Below, piece by piece: positions 1 to 9,398 of a DNA stretch of 64,000 bases. The stretch is from Spirochaetaceae bacterium (GTDB lineage: Bacteria > Spirochaetota > Spirochaetia > SZUA-6 > Bin103): positions 1 through 64,000 of the forward strand of contig JAPPGB010000025.1 in NCBI GenBank assembly GCA_028821475.1. Reading direction: 5' to 3'. The position numbers and the translations under genes are program-made. The stretch's first letter is position 1. Each line of letters starts with the position of its first letter. The notes below the pieces were generated by a model. It made no database searches. It saw only the letters and a program-made list of their open reading frames with translations, and was not told the DNA's origin.

Positions 1-2
1 CG

Positions 3-2633
3 GCAAGGCCGGCCGCGGCGCCGGCATCGTCGCCGCCCGCGTCCCCGCCTCCCACACGCGTGGCGGCGGCACCGGCACGGGCCGCGGCGGAGTCGAGCCC
101 GCAGGTGGACGCCACAGTTGACGCAATCGCCATCGTGGGCATGGCGTGCCGCTTCCCGGGCGCGCCCGATCTTGCCGCCTTCGCCGGCCAGCTCGAGGCC
201 GCCCGCGACGCGGTTACTGACGGCCGGCCCGACGCGGATCCGGGGAGCGATGCCCCGGGACTCCCGGTCATTCGCAACGCGGCGTTCCGGCGGGGCGGAT
301 TCGTCACCGGGATAGACCGGTTCGACGCCCGCTTCTTCGGAGTCAGTCCGATCGAGGCTCGGATGATGGATCCGCGCCAGCGCATGCTCCTGGAGGCCAG
401 TTGGCAGGCGCTGGAGGACGCCGCGATCGACCCGGAGGGGTTGCGCGGCAGCCGGACCGGGGTATACGTCGGCGTATCCGCGAGCGAGTACCGCGACCTG
501 ATGACCGCCGGCAACGACATCGTCAGCTACCTCGGCACGGCCGGCAGCATGACCGTGGGACGCGTTTCGTTTCTGTTCGGCTTGGCGGGGCCGACCATGC
601 CGGTGGAGCTCAACTGCGCCTCGTCCCTGGTAGCGGTGCATCAAGCGGCCACGGGTCTGCACGCGGGTGAGGTTGACCTGGCCCTGGTCGGCGGCGTGCA
701 CGCGAACCTGTCCCCGGCCATTACCCTGGAGATGGCAGAGTTGGGCCTGTTGTCGCCGACCGGGAACTGCGCCGCCTTCTCGGCTGCCGCGGACGGCTTC
801 GTGCGTGGTGAGGGGTGCGGGCTGGTGGTGCTGAAGCGGCTGGCCGACGCGCGCGCGCACGGCGACCGCATCTGGGCCGTGATCCGGGGTTCGGCGGTCA
901 ACCAGAACGGCGCCAGCGCCGGCCCCACGGTCCCCAACGGACCGGCGCAGGAGCGGGTCATCGCGGAGGCCCTGGCACGCGCCGGCGTGGGTCCGGCGGA
1001 CGTGGACTACCTGGAGGCGCACGGCGCCGGCTCGAGTATGGGCGACGCCATCGAGGTGCAGGCGGCCGCGGCGGTATACGGGCGCGACCGCGCGGACGAA
1101 CGCCCGCTGCTGATCGGCTCGGTGAAGACCAACATCGGCCACCTGGAGCCGGCGGCGGGCATCGCGGGCCTGATCAGGGCGGTGCTGGCGATCAACCGGG
1201 GCGTGATACCGCCGCACCTGCACTTCCACGACCCGAGCCCGAGCCTCGACTGGGACCGGTTGCCGGTCCGGGTGTCCACCGAGCCGGTCTCGTGGCCGGC
1301 GAGCCGGGGTCGCCCGCGGCGGGCGGGGGTGAGCGCCCTGGGCATCTCCGGCGCCAACGCGCACGTCGTGGTGGAGGGGCACGATGGAGCCGCCGCCGCC
1401 GATGCCACCGCGCGCGCGGCGCTGGTGCCGGTCGGAAGCGCGCAGCCGGTGTCGGCTTCGTTGCCTGACTGGGCGCCCGGCGGACCCTCGGCGGAAGGGA
1501 GCCTCGTGCCGCGTCGCACCCGCCTGCTGCCAATGTCGGGCAAGTCGGGAGCGGCGCTGCGGGCGCTCGCCGAACGCTACCTGGGGTGGCTGGACGAGCG
1601 CGCCGATGAGCTTGCCGGCGGCAGCGCCGCGCAGGCGTTGCTCGCCGACGCGGCGTGGACCGCCGGTGTCGGACGCAGCCACTTCGCGCACCGGGCGGTG
1701 GTCCTGTTCCATGACCTCGGATCGCTGCGCGCCGGCCTGCAGGCGCTGGCCGGCGCGGACACGGCCACGGAAGCGGAGCCGCGCAAGGCTGCCAGGGCGG
1801 CTTTCGCATACTCGGGTCATGCCGGTCCGTGGCTGGCGGCGGCGCGGGTACTGTACGAGAGCGAGCCGGTGGTGCGCGCGGTACTCGACCGCTGCGAGGA
1901 GGCGCTGCCCGACGAAGGTGGCGCTTCCTTGCTGGAGGCGCTGTTCGAGTGGTCCGGAGCGACGGAGACGGTCCTTGACCGTGGAGCGTGGGCGCCGCCG
2001 GCGGTGTTTGCGTTGCAGTGCGCGCTGACCGCGCTGTGGTCAAGCGTGGGAATCCGTCCGGCCGCCGTGCTCGGCGAGCGGCTCGGGAGACTCGCGGCGG
2101 CGCAGGCGGCCGGCATGTTGGCCGGCGTGGAGGAGGGACTGCGGTTGGCGGCGTCCACGGAAGGCGACCGCACCTCGGCTGACGGCGCCGCGCCGGCGCC
2201 GGCGGAGGTTGTCCTCGGGCGAGGGGCGCTTCCCCTGATCAGTGCTGCCACCGGCCGCGTCGTCGAGTCGGGGACCAGGGTCAACGGCGCGCGGTGGCAC
2301 CGGCCGCCGGCCGAGCCGATCGCCGTTGACGCGTGTCTGCGAACCCTCGCCGACCTGGACATCGACGCGATCGTGGAGATTGCCCCGCGGGCGCTGCCGG
2401 GGTCACCGGCGGACGGCAGCGCAGTTCCGGTGATCCGGGCGGGTGCCGCCGCCACGGCCGGCGGCAGCGCTTCCGACCAGCCGAATGGTGCGTTCGCAGC
2501 AGCGGTAGCGGCCGCCTACGAGGCGGGACTCCCGGTGTCGTTCGCCGGGCTGTTCGCCGGCGAAGCGCGCCGCCGCATCTCGGTGCCGACGTATCCGTTC
2601 CAGCGCCGGCGCCATTGGATCCGGATGCGATAG
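3..2633 (+). CDS. Type I polyketide synthase C-terminal part: ketosynthase plus degenerate acyltransferase (5' partial)
   Basis: The reading frame is open to the left window edge, so the gene probably starts upstream; a GTG at 60 is the first possible start inside the window. An Ala/Pro-rich linker precedes a full ketosynthase (about residues 22-440 counted from the GTG). The KS has its active Cys in NCASS (186), EAHGAG (His321), Lys356 and NIGH (His361), so it should catalyse Claisen condensation on an acyl carrier protein. The KS-AT linker (about 485-570) is followed by an AT-like region that starts FAYSGHAGPW where FVFPGQGSQW is usual. The nucleophile motif GHSxG reads GERLG (672-676), and the roughly 150-residue stretch that should follow, with the catalytic His, is largely missing. 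The protein ends right after the post-AT linker YPFQRRR, with no DH, KR or ACP. The next gene is not PKS-related. The rest of the pathway presumably lies to the left. Confidence 0.88.
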   Translation, partial: ARPAAAPASSPPASPPPTRVAAAPARAAAESSPQVDATVDAIAIVGMACRFPGAPDLAAFAGQLEAARDAVTDGRPDADPGSDAPGLPVIRNAAFRRGGFVTGIDRFDARFFGVSPIEARMMDPRQRMLLEASWQALEDAAIDPEGLRGSRTGVYVGVSASEYRDLMTAGNDIVSYLGTAGSMTVGRVSFLFGLAGPTMPVELNCASSLVAVHQAATGLHAGEVDLALVGGVHANLSPAITLEMAELGLLSPTGNCAAFSAAADGFVRGEGCGLVVLKRLADARAHGDRIWAVIRGSAVNQNGASAGPTVPNGPAQERVIAEALARAGVGPADVDYLEAHGAGSSMGDAIEVQAAAAVYGRDRADERPLLIGSVKTNIGHLEPAAGIAGLIRAVLAINRGVIPPHLHFHDPSPSLDWDRLPVRVSTEPVSWPASRGRPRRAGVSALGISGANAHVVVEGHDGAAAADATARAALVPVGSAQPVSASLPDWAPGGPSAEGSLVPRRTRLLPMSGKSGAALRALAERYLGWLDERADELAGGSAAQALLADAAWTAGVGRSHFAHRAVVLFHDLGSLRAGLQALAGADTATEAEPRKAARAAFAYSGHAGPWLAAARVLYESEPVVRAVLDRCEEALPDEGGASLLEALFEWSGATETVLDRGAWAPPAVFALQCALTALWSSVGIRPAAVLGERLGRLAAAQAAGMLAGVEEGLRLAASTEGDRTSADGAAPAPAEVVLGRGALPLISAATGRVVESGTRVNGARWHRPPAEPIAVDACLRTLADLDIDAIVEIAPRALPGSPADGSAVPVIRAGAAATAGGSASDQPNGAFAAAVAAAYEAGLPVSFAGLFAGEARRRISVPTYPFQRRRHWIRMR

Positions 2634-2672
2634 CAATGCGCTTCGCATCGCTGCGCGGCTCCTGACCGCACC

Positions 2673-4442
2673 ATGGCCCACGCCGGCGCAGGCTCGCATT
2701 CGGGAATTCGCTACCAGCCGGACGAGCGGCCTCCGCCGCTGCTTGCCGTCGGGGTCGGAGTACAACTCGCCATACTCAATATCGCGGCGATCATGCTGAT
2801 CCCGGCGGTGGTGATGCGGGCCGGCGGCGCGAGCGAAGCCTACGCTTCATGGGCGGTGTTCGCCACCGTCGCGGTTTCCGGCCTTACCACGGCGCTGCAG
2901 GCGTTTCGCCTCGGGAGGTTCGGCGGCGGACACGTGTTGCTCATGGGCGCCTCCGCGGCGTTCATCTCGGTCAGCATCACGGCCGTGGCCGAGGGCGGGC
3001 CGGCGCTGCTGGCCACGCTGGTGGTCATCACCGCCGTGGTCCCGCTGCTGCTCTCCTGGCGGCTCGCGCAGGTGCAGCGCATCGTGACTCCGGCGGTCGC
3101 GGGCACCGTGATCATGCTGATCCCGATCACCGTACTGCCGGCGGTCGGCGACTTGCTGGCCAGCGTACCGGCCGGCAGCCCGGCCGCCGCCGCCCCGCTC
3201 AGTGCACTGGCCACGGGCGCCGTGATCACCGCCCTGACATTGAAGGCCCCGGGCGCATGGCGGCTGTGGGCGCCGGTCATCGGGGTGGGCGCCGGTGCGC
3301 TCGTCGGCGGCGGGTTCGGTCTGTACGACTCCGGCCGCGTCGCCGCGGCGGCGTGGGTCGATTTCCCACGGGGCCGGTGGCCCGGCTTCGATCTCTCCTT
3401 CGGCGCCTCGTTCTGGGCCCTGCTGCCGGCGTTCCTGCTGGTGGCGGTGATCGCCGCCGTACGCACCATGAGCAGCGCCGTCGCCGTGCAGCGCGTGTCG
3501 TGGCGCCGCTCGCGTGCAATCGACTACCGCGCCGTACAGGGCGCGGTCACCCTCGACGGCGTGGGCAACCTGCTGTCGGGACTCGCCGGCACGCTGCCCA
3601 ACACCACCTACTCGGTCAGCGCGCCGCTGATCTCGCTCACCGGAGTGGCGGCCCGCGGCGTCGGTATCGCCACCGGCGCGGTGTTCCTTGTCCTGGTGTT
3701 TCTGCCGAAGACGCTGGCGGTTATCCTGGCGGTGCCCGATCCGGTCTTTGCCGCCTACCTGCTGGTGCTGCTCGGGCTGCTGTTCCTGGTCGGCATCAAC
3801 ATCGTCGTGCAGGACGGCCTCGATGCCCGCAAGGGAATGATCGTGGGACTCGCGCTGCTGATCGGCGTCAGCGCGCACTACGGCATGATTTTCCCCGACC
3901 TGCTCGCCGAGTTCGCCGGTGGCCTGTTGGGCAACGGCATGAACGCCGGCGGGTACTCGGCGATCGTGATGACGCTGTTCGTGGCGCTCACCGAGTCGCG
4001 CCGCAGCCGCTTCCGGGCGGCGCGCTTCGATCGCTCGGTACTGCCCGACGTGGCAGCCTTCATTCGCGCGTTTGCCGCGCGCAACGGTTGGGACGAGGCG
4101 ACGGTGCAGCGGCTCGACGCCGCCGGCGAAGAAGCACTGCTGGCGCTGCTCGGCGATGGTGCAGGTCGCCGGCAAGGGCGCGGCCGGCACCTGCACCTGG
4201 CCGCGTACCGGGAGGAAGGCGGGGCGGTGCTCGAATTCGCGGTCGGTCCCGGCGGGCACAACCTGCAGGACCGGATCGCGCTGGTCGGCGAGCAGACCGA
4301 TGAGGCTGCGCCGGAGCGGGAAGTTACCCTGCGCCTGCTGCGCCATCTCGCCTCTTCGGTGCACCACCGGCAGTATCACGACACCGACGTCGTGACCGTT
4401 CGGGTGCAGGTGCCGGCGCCCGCCCGCGGCGCACGGACGTAG
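2673..4442 (+). CDS. NCS2-family xanthine/uracil permease with C-terminal HATPase-like domain
   Basis: The N-terminal two thirds (about residues 20-430) is a hydrophobic NCS2 (UraA/XanP-type) nucleobase:cation symporter, entered by the family-like segment GIRYQPDERPP and containing about a dozen membrane spans. The remaining roughly 150 residues are soluble. They resemble an RsbW-like HATPase_c fold: helix with GEEALLAL, a strand-rich middle, then a GLxLI-like LRLLRHLASS and a closing VVTVRV. The ATP-binding Asn box and glycine loops are not evident, so ATP binding is doubtful. The ATG at 2673 has no clear Shine-Dalgarno, but the N-terminus aligns with the family. The xanthine dehydrogenase and purine-catabolic genes nearby make a purine base the likely substrate (inference). 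Confidence 0.82.
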   Translation: MAHAGAGSHSGIRYQPDERPPPLLAVGVGVQLAILNIAAIMLIPAVVMRAGGASEAYASWAVFATVAVSGLTTALQAFRLGRFGGGHVLLMGASAAFISVSITAVAEGGPALLATLVVITAVVPLLLSWRLAQVQRIVTPAVAGTVIMLIPITVLPAVGDLLASVPAGSPAAAAPLSALATGAVITALTLKAPGAWRLWAPVIGVGAGALVGGGFGLYDSGRVAAAAWVDFPRGRWPGFDLSFGASFWALLPAFLLVAVIAAVRTMSSAVAVQRVSWRRSRAIDYRAVQGAVTLDGVGNLLSGLAGTLPNTTYSVSAPLISLTGVAARGVGIATGAVFLVLVFLPKTLAVILAVPDPVFAAYLLVLLGLLFLVGINIVVQDGLDARKGMIVGLALLIGVSAHYGMIFPDLLAEFAGGLLGNGMNAGGYSAIVMTLFVALTESRRSRFRAARFDRSVLPDVAAFIRAFAARNGWDEATVQRLDAAGEEALLALLGDGAGRRQGRGRHLHLAAYREEGGAVLEFAVGPGGHNLQDRIALVGEQTDEAAPEREVTLRLLRHLASSVHHRQYHDTDVVTVRVQVPAPARGART

Positions 4443-4492
4443 CGCCCCGAAACCGTCGCCGTGCGGCGCCGCTTCCGGCCGAGCCGGCTTGC
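4442..4492 (+). repeat. Dispersed intergenic repeat, copy A
   Basis: This roughly 50-base GC-rich unit begins GCGCCCCGAAACCG and contains GCGGCGCCGCTTCCGGCC. It lies directly after the permease stop and recurs with a few changes at 25961-26010, between ade and guaD. It can form a GC-rich hairpin. It looks like a REP-type intergenic element; only two copies are visible here. Confidence 0.5.
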
Positions 4493-4518
4493 TATGGTCT
4501 TCGTTCCGCCGCGGAGCG

Positions 4519-5445
4519 CTACGGCAGACCGTTCGATGCCAGGAAGTCCCGGATCAACGCCGCGCACTCGGCCGGTCTCTCCAGCGGAAACAGGTGTGTG
4601 GTCTCCGGCAGGAAGTCGTAGTCCACGTCCGCCATGTCGGCGAGGTCGAGCGTCGGCAGGTAGGCATAGGGCAGGGTGGGGTCGGACCCGATCACCTTGG
4701 TCGGGCACGCGAGCTGGCCGAGGTCCACGAGTACGCAGTAGATGCGGGTGTATTGCATGATCTGTGCCTCGTATTCGCGCGGGCAGCGCAGTTCGTAGTC
4801 CTGCCCGTTGGACGATCGGCGCAGCGTCGTGCGTGCCATCAGTTCGCGAACCCCCGGAACGACCCGTGCGAAGGCGGGAAAGAAGCTCAGCAGTTCGACG
4901 AAGGCGTCGCGGGACTGGAACCGGTACCCGCGCCGTCGGATCGCTTCCGCGGCGCGGGTGGCGGCCACCTCGAACTCCACTTGGCTGGTCCCCGGCTTGC
5001 AGAGCGTCGGATCCAACAGCACCTGGGCGGACAGCGGACGGCGGTCGTCGATCGCCCGGATCTGCGTCGTCGCCGACGACAGAAGCGCTATGAGAGCGGA
5101 GACGGAGTGATAGACGCCGACCTTGGGCTTGTCGCCGAAGTGCTGGTCGATCGCCTCCAGAATGTGCTCGTGGTCGTGGATCAGGGTCGGAATGTTGTGC
5201 CGGGCACGCGGGCCCACGGTGTTCCAGCCGTGGTTCCTGATGTCATACAGGATCAGGTCGAACTCGTCGGCCAGCAGTGACCAGAACGGGTAGTAGAGGT
5301 CGATCGCCAGGCCGTTGCCGTGGCCGAGCACGAGCCGCGAACCGTTCGGGTTGCCATGCCTGCGCAGCGCGATGACCGTGTCCTGGTCGAGGCGCACTTC
5401 GCGCACGGCGAGCGGATCGGGTATCTCCCACGCGGGTTCCATCAT
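4519..5445 (-). CDS. Alpha/beta hydrolase
   Basis: A 308-residue alpha/beta-hydrolase-fold protein. It has the HGNG oxyanion-type motif (VLGHGNGLAID), the DIRNHG strand and loop, a nucleophile elbow GVYHSVSA (Ser in a non-classical G-x-x-H-S-x-S setting) and a C-terminal His in ETTHLFPLE. These fit a serine esterase or lipase-like enzyme; the substrate is unknown. The frame extends upstream to a TTG at 5622, but similarity to hydrolases starts at the ATG pair 5445/5442 (MMEPAWEIP), so 5445 is preferred; no strong ribosome-binding site is seen. The gene is divergent from the PhyH gene across about 260 bases. Confidence 0.8.
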   Translation of the reverse strand: MMEPAWEIPDPLAVREVRLDQDTVIALRRHGNPNGSRLVLGHGNGLAIDLYYPFWSLLADEFDLILYDIRNHGWNTVGPRARHNIPTLIHDHEHILEAIDQHFGDKPKVGVYHSVSALIALLSSATTQIRAIDDRRPLSAQVLLDPTLCKPGTSQVEFEVAATRAAEAIRRRGYRFQSRDAFVELLSFFPAFARVVPGVRELMARTTLRRSSNGQDYELRCPREYEAQIMQYTRIYCVLVDLGQLACPTKVIGSDPTLPYAYLPTLDLADMADVDYDFLPETTHLFPLERPAECAALIRDFLASNGLP

Positions 5446-5709
5446 TCTGGGCAGTTCCAGCGCCCCGGAATCGCCGCTTTCGGCCCAACCGGCGGTCGAT
5501 TCAGCGACGGTGGCACGGGCGAAGAAGCTCTGGATTCCGGAAAGGTATCGGCGCGCCGACGTGTGGTCAACTTCCCGAACTGCCCATCGGCTCCCGCCGG
5601 CAAGCAGGCGAGCGGCAAGCAAGATGGTGACGCAACGTCCCGGAACAACCTAACATGCGCGGACAAGTCGAACGCCGGCTGCCGGGCAGCGGCGCATGGG
5701 GAGGCATCG

Positions 5710-6816
5710 ATGAGCGACGCGTATCTGGTCGAGGGTGAGCGACGGGCCGCTGAGCTCGGCAACCGCGGGCCGCTTCGATTCGACCGCGCCGGCAACCTGG
5801 AGCCGGACATACTCGAAGCCTACGGCCGCACCGGCTTCTACGTGTTCGAGGGACTGCTGCGCAACACGGAACTGGGCGAATTGCAGGCCGACTTCGAGCG
5901 CGTGCTGGAGCAGGCGCCGCTGTCGGGAGCGGCAGTGGTCGATTCGCGTGGACGGCCGGCGCTCGGCGTCGACCTCAAGCTGCCGCAATTCCACTTCGCC
6001 AAGCCGCTCAGCGATCCCATCGGCGGCACCACGCTCCTCGACGGACGCCACCCGGTGAAGATGGCCGAACCCGCCGCGCCGGACGACGCGCCGGGCAGGG
6101 TCTTGTACTACGTCGGCAACGGTGCGCTGCAGCTCATGGATGCCTATCTGCGGCTGTACGGCAACCCGGAGCTGCTGCACGTGGCCGAGCAGATCGCCGG
6201 ACCCGATTTCGTTCCGTGGTATGAGGCGGTCTTCGTGAAGCATGCCGGACTCGGCCCATCGACGGCATGGCATCAGGACGGCACCACCCATTGGGACAAT
6301 CCGGCGCTCGGCGCGGGCGCGCACGGGTTCAACGTGATGACCCAGCTCTATCCGACCACCCCCGCGAATGCGCTCTGGGTGGTTCCCGGCACCCACCTGG
6401 CCAAGGTCGACATCGTGGCGCGCGTTGCCGCCAACGGCGGTTCCGATCGTCTGCCCGGTGCGGTACCGATGCTGTGCAACCCGGGCGACGTGGCGATCAA
6501 CGACCGCCAGGTCCTGCATGGGGCATTCGCGAACGCATCCGACCGGCGGCGGGTGACGCTGGTATTCGGGTTCTACCCGCGCGCTTCCGTGCTCGGCGTG
6601 AAGCGGGGCAATCCGCCCCGGCTCTATGACGCTGCACGCATCCATGAGCGTTCGCGCATCGTCGCGTTGGCCATCGATGCCCGCCGGCAGCACTTCCCCG
6701 ACGAGGCCCCCTACATGTACCAGCCGCTGGCCGGCGAGTTGGACGCCAACCGCTGGAACGAGGACACGCGCGAGTCGATCCTGAAGAACTACGACCTCAA
6801 CACCATGTTCCTGTGA
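5710..6816 (+). CDS. Phytanoyl-CoA dioxygenase (PhyH) family protein
   Basis: A 368-residue Fe(II)/2-oxoglutarate-dependent oxygenase of the PhyH family. The iron ligands are visible as HxD in TAWHQDGT (His188, Asp190) and the distal His in VLHGAF (His270), followed by the Arg-containing RRRVTLVFGF strand expected to hold 2-oxoglutarate. The start is set by a GGGGAGG ribosome-binding site (5698-5704) five bases before the ATG; the open frame further upstream overlaps the divergent hydrolase gene and is not family-like. PhyH paralogues act on many lipids and secondary metabolites, so the substrate is open. The gene stands alone between the hydrolase and the aquaporin. Confidence 0.88.
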   Translation: MSDAYLVEGERRAAELGNRGPLRFDRAGNLEPDILEAYGRTGFYVFEGLLRNTELGELQADFERVLEQAPLSGAAVVDSRGRPALGVDLKLPQFHFAKPLSDPIGGTTLLDGRHPVKMAEPAAPDDAPGRVLYYVGNGALQLMDAYLRLYGNPELLHVAEQIAGPDFVPWYEAVFVKHAGLGPSTAWHQDGTTHWDNPALGAGAHGFNVMTQLYPTTPANALWVVPGTHLAKVDIVARVAANGGSDRLPGAVPMLCNPGDVAINDRQVLHGAFANASDRRRVTLVFGFYPRASVLGVKRGNPPRLYDAARIHERSRIVALAIDARRQHFPDEAPYMYQPLAGELDANRWNEDTRESILKNYDLNTMFL

Positions 6817-6854
6817 CCGGCCGCCGCCGTACCAGCCGCGGCCCGCGGGGCTGC

Positions 6855-7544
6855 TCAGTCGCGGTAGAGCAATCGGTAGAGGAGCAAGCCAAGAATCGCG
6901 CCCGCAAACGGACCGACGATGAATATCCACACGCCGGCCAGCGCCGCGCCACCCTGGACCAGTGCCGGGCCGAGGCTGCGCGCCGGGTTGAGGGAGGCAT
7001 CGCCGAGTTGCGCGCCCACCAGGTGAGCCACGAACAGGAAGCCGCCGATGGCGATGCCGGCCACCCCGGGGGCGGCGTCGTCGCGAGTTGCGCCCAGAAT
7101 CACTACCAGGAACAGAGCCGTCATCACCAATTCGAGCATCAGCAGCGAGAAGGCGCCCATCTGCCGGGGATTGCCGTTGGCCCCCAGGCCGTTGTTGCCC
7201 AACTCGTACCCGGGGATGCCGCTGACGATGACCAGCAACACCAGGCTGGCGACGAGCGCCCCCACTACCTGCACGACGATGTAGACCGCTGCCTTGCCGC
7301 CCTCGATCTTGCCGGCGATCAACATGGCGATGGTCACCGCGGGGTTGATGTGGCACCCGGATACCGGGCCGATCACCCAGACCAGCACCATGAGCGTGAA
7401 TCCGAAGGCGAACGAGATTCCGAGCCAGCCGGTGTCTCCGTAGCCGGGCAGGAACCCTTGCAGGGTGGCGACGCCGGTTCCGATGAACACCAGCGCGAAG
7501 GTACCCACCAACTCTCCAAGATAACTGCGTACGTTCGCTGGCAT
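6855..7544 (-). CDS. MIP-family aquaporin
   Basis: A 229-residue six-span major intrinsic protein. Both half-helix motifs are present: HINPAV (NPA 67-69) and SLNPARS (NPA 186-188). A Ser rather than Asp after the second NPAR points to a water channel (AqpZ-like) rather than a GlpF-type glycerol facilitator. The start is set by an AGGAGGAGGT ribosome-binding site six bases before the ATG at 7544. It lies downstream of the sulfatase on the same strand, separated by about 200 bases of locally AT-rich DNA (about 7610-7690) that probably carries its own promoter. Confidence 0.92.
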   Translation of the reverse strand: MPANVRSYLGELVGTFALVFIGTGVATLQGFLPGYGDTGWLGISFAFGFTLMVLVWVIGPVSGCHINPAVTIAMLIAGKIEGGKAAVYIVVQVVGALVASLVLLVIVSGIPGYELGNNGLGANGNPRQMGAFSLLMLELVMTALFLVVILGATRDDAAPGVAGIAIGGFLFVAHLVGAQLGDASLNPARSLGPALVQGGAALAGVWIFIVGPFAGAILGLLLYRLLYRD

Positions 7545-7747
7545 CTCTCTACCTCCTCCTGCGAGCGGCAATCGGTTGCCGGCCCTCAACGCTACTCCCG
7601 GCAACCAGCAAAGATAAAACTATGGTATCTGTTTCCATGTAAATGGGGTTTTTCAGATGAGTATCAGTAGACTTGCGTATTGTACCACTGATGCTGCTTT
7701 ATGCGTAGCGGCTGCCGAGGGCGTCGGTGGCGGCTCCGCGAGTGGCG

Positions 7748-9247
7748 TCAGCGCCGGTCGGTGACGCGTGGCACCACGTCGCAAGTCTCCTGGTACCAGC
7801 GCAGCATGCGCAGCCGCAGCGCCGCCAGCACGGCGCCGTAGCCCGGGTCGTCGATCACGTTGCGCTGTTCGCCGGGGTCGCGCACCAGGTCGTACAGCTC
7901 GTCGCTCTCGTACAAGCGCTGTACGTATTTGTGGGTCGCCGTACGGCACATGGCCGCCTTGCTGTGGTACGGCTCGTCGAGCTGGACCTGGAGCCCGATG
8001 CGCGGCGCATACAGACCGAGCGGGCCGCCGGCGCTCGTGCTCTCAAGCTCGGAGGCCTGCACCTCGCCGAGGCGCCGGCCACCTTCGCAGAACACCGCGT
8101 CGCGCCCGGCCGCCCCTGCAGCTCCGCTCAGCAAGGGCAGCAGGCTGTGGCCGAAGTGGTCGTAGCCGGGATCGATGCCGGTCAGGTCGTACACCGTCGC
8201 CGAGAAATCCACCAGTTCCACCAGGGCGTCGCAGACACGCGCCGTCACCGGCACTCCGGCCGGCGGCTTGACCACCAACGGCACCCGGGTCAGGCAATCC
8301 TCGAACGTGTTCTGTGTCTTCTCGACCAGCCCGTAGTCGCCGGTAAAGTCGCCGTGGTCCGAGAACAGGAAGATCGCCGCGTCGTCGTAGCGCCCGCGCT
8401 CCCGCAGGGCGTCGCACAACAGGCCGAACTGGTGATCGACGCGCGCGCACATGCCGTAGTACGTGGCGCGCAGCTCGGTCCAGCGCTTCTCGCTCCAGCC
8501 CTGCAGACGCTGGCCGCGGCGGATGCCCCCCAGCAGCGACGGCTTGCCGGTCTCGTCCGCGGGCGCCGGAATGCGCGGCGGCAGCGCGGCGCGGTCGGTG
8601 ACGCCGTACCACGGCTCCTCCACGCAGTAGGGCGGATGGGGGAAGGAGAGCGGCAGGTAGATGCACAGCGGCTGGTCGCCGCGGTAGTTGCGCAGGAAGT
8701 CGATGGCGCCGAGCACGTGTGCCCAGTCGCGGTCGCAGTAGAACGGATCGCCGCCGCGCTCCAGCCGGCCCTTGAAGAAGCTGTAGAAGTTGTCGCCCTC
8801 CGGGTCGCCGCGCCAGCCCAGGTCGCCGGCGTGGGTGCCTTCGCGCGGCGCGCATCCCCAGCGCCGGTAGTCCTCGTCCGTCGGCTCGAACTTGACGTCG
8901 CAGTAGGGCGACAGGTCGGCACCGCCGGGCACCAGGTCGTTCTTGCCGCCCCACCAGACGAAGTAGCCGTGCTCCTTGAGGATGCGCAGCAGGTTGGGTT
9001 CGTTCCACTCCGGGTGCAGCATGTGGTGCATGGTGCGGTGCCCGCGCACGTGCGGGTACCAGCCGGTCATGAAGCTGCAGCGGCTCGGCGTGCACACCGG
9101 GTTCTGGCAGAACGCGCGCGAGAAAGACACCCCGTCCTCGGCCACCATCCGGTCGATCGCCGGCGTCACCGCCGCACCGTTGCCCACGTGTCCGAGCACG
9201 TCCCCCCGCCACTGGTCGGGATTGAAGATGATAATGTCGGGTCGCAT
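7748..9247 (-). CDS. Sulfatase (arylsulfatase/alkaline phosphatase superfamily)
   Basis: A 499-residue type I sulfatase with the formylglycine signature CTPSR (Cys52) and the N-terminal metal-site segment NPDQWRGD. It needs conversion of Cys52 to formylglycine by a maturase that is not in the window. SDHGD and KPP motifs further in are typical of the family. No signal peptide is evident at the chosen ATG, so it may be cytoplasmic, as in many choline- or carbohydrate-sulfatase-like enzymes. The frame is open upstream to 9382, but family similarity begins at 9247 (MRPDIIIF). The natural substrate cannot be told from sequence. Confidence 0.9.
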   Translation of the reverse strand: MRPDIIIFNPDQWRGDVLGHVGNGAAVTPAIDRMVAEDGVSFSRAFCQNPVCTPSRCSFMTGWYPHVRGHRTMHHMLHPEWNEPNLLRILKEHGYFVWWGGKNDLVPGGADLSPYCDVKFEPTDEDYRRWGCAPREGTHAGDLGWRGDPEGDNFYSFFKGRLERGGDPFYCDRDWAHVLGAIDFLRNYRGDQPLCIYLPLSFPHPPYCVEEPWYGVTDRAALPPRIPAPADETGKPSLLGGIRRGQRLQGWSEKRWTELRATYYGMCARVDHQFGLLCDALRERGRYDDAAIFLFSDHGDFTGDYGLVEKTQNTFEDCLTRVPLVVKPPAGVPVTARVCDALVELVDFSATVYDLTGIDPGYDHFGHSLLPLLSGAAGAAGRDAVFCEGGRRLGEVQASELESTSAGGPLGLYAPRIGLQVQLDEPYHSKAAMCRTATHKYVQRLYESDELYDLVRDPGEQRNVIDDPGYGAVLAALRLRMLRWYQETCDVVPRVTDRR

Positions 9248-9398
9248 ATGGCCGCCAGGGTAGCAGAAAGCGGAGGGTGGGCCGATCACGGTATGAGCCG
9301 TGTAGTCGCGTTGGCGAGCGCGCGACCGCACACGGTGCAGCAGCGGACCGGCGACGCTGGGTAGACCTTGCCGTTTGGGCACAGTATGCTACCCCGTG

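Noticed and set aside
2847-4379. Long open frame on the minus strand through the permease gene
   Set aside because: It is antisense to a clear membrane protein; its Gln/His/Arg-rich composition is typical of a GC-rich shadow frame.
7727-9364. 545-codon plus-strand frame through the sulfatase
   Set aside because: It has no family similarity and is antisense to a gene with a full sulfatase signature.
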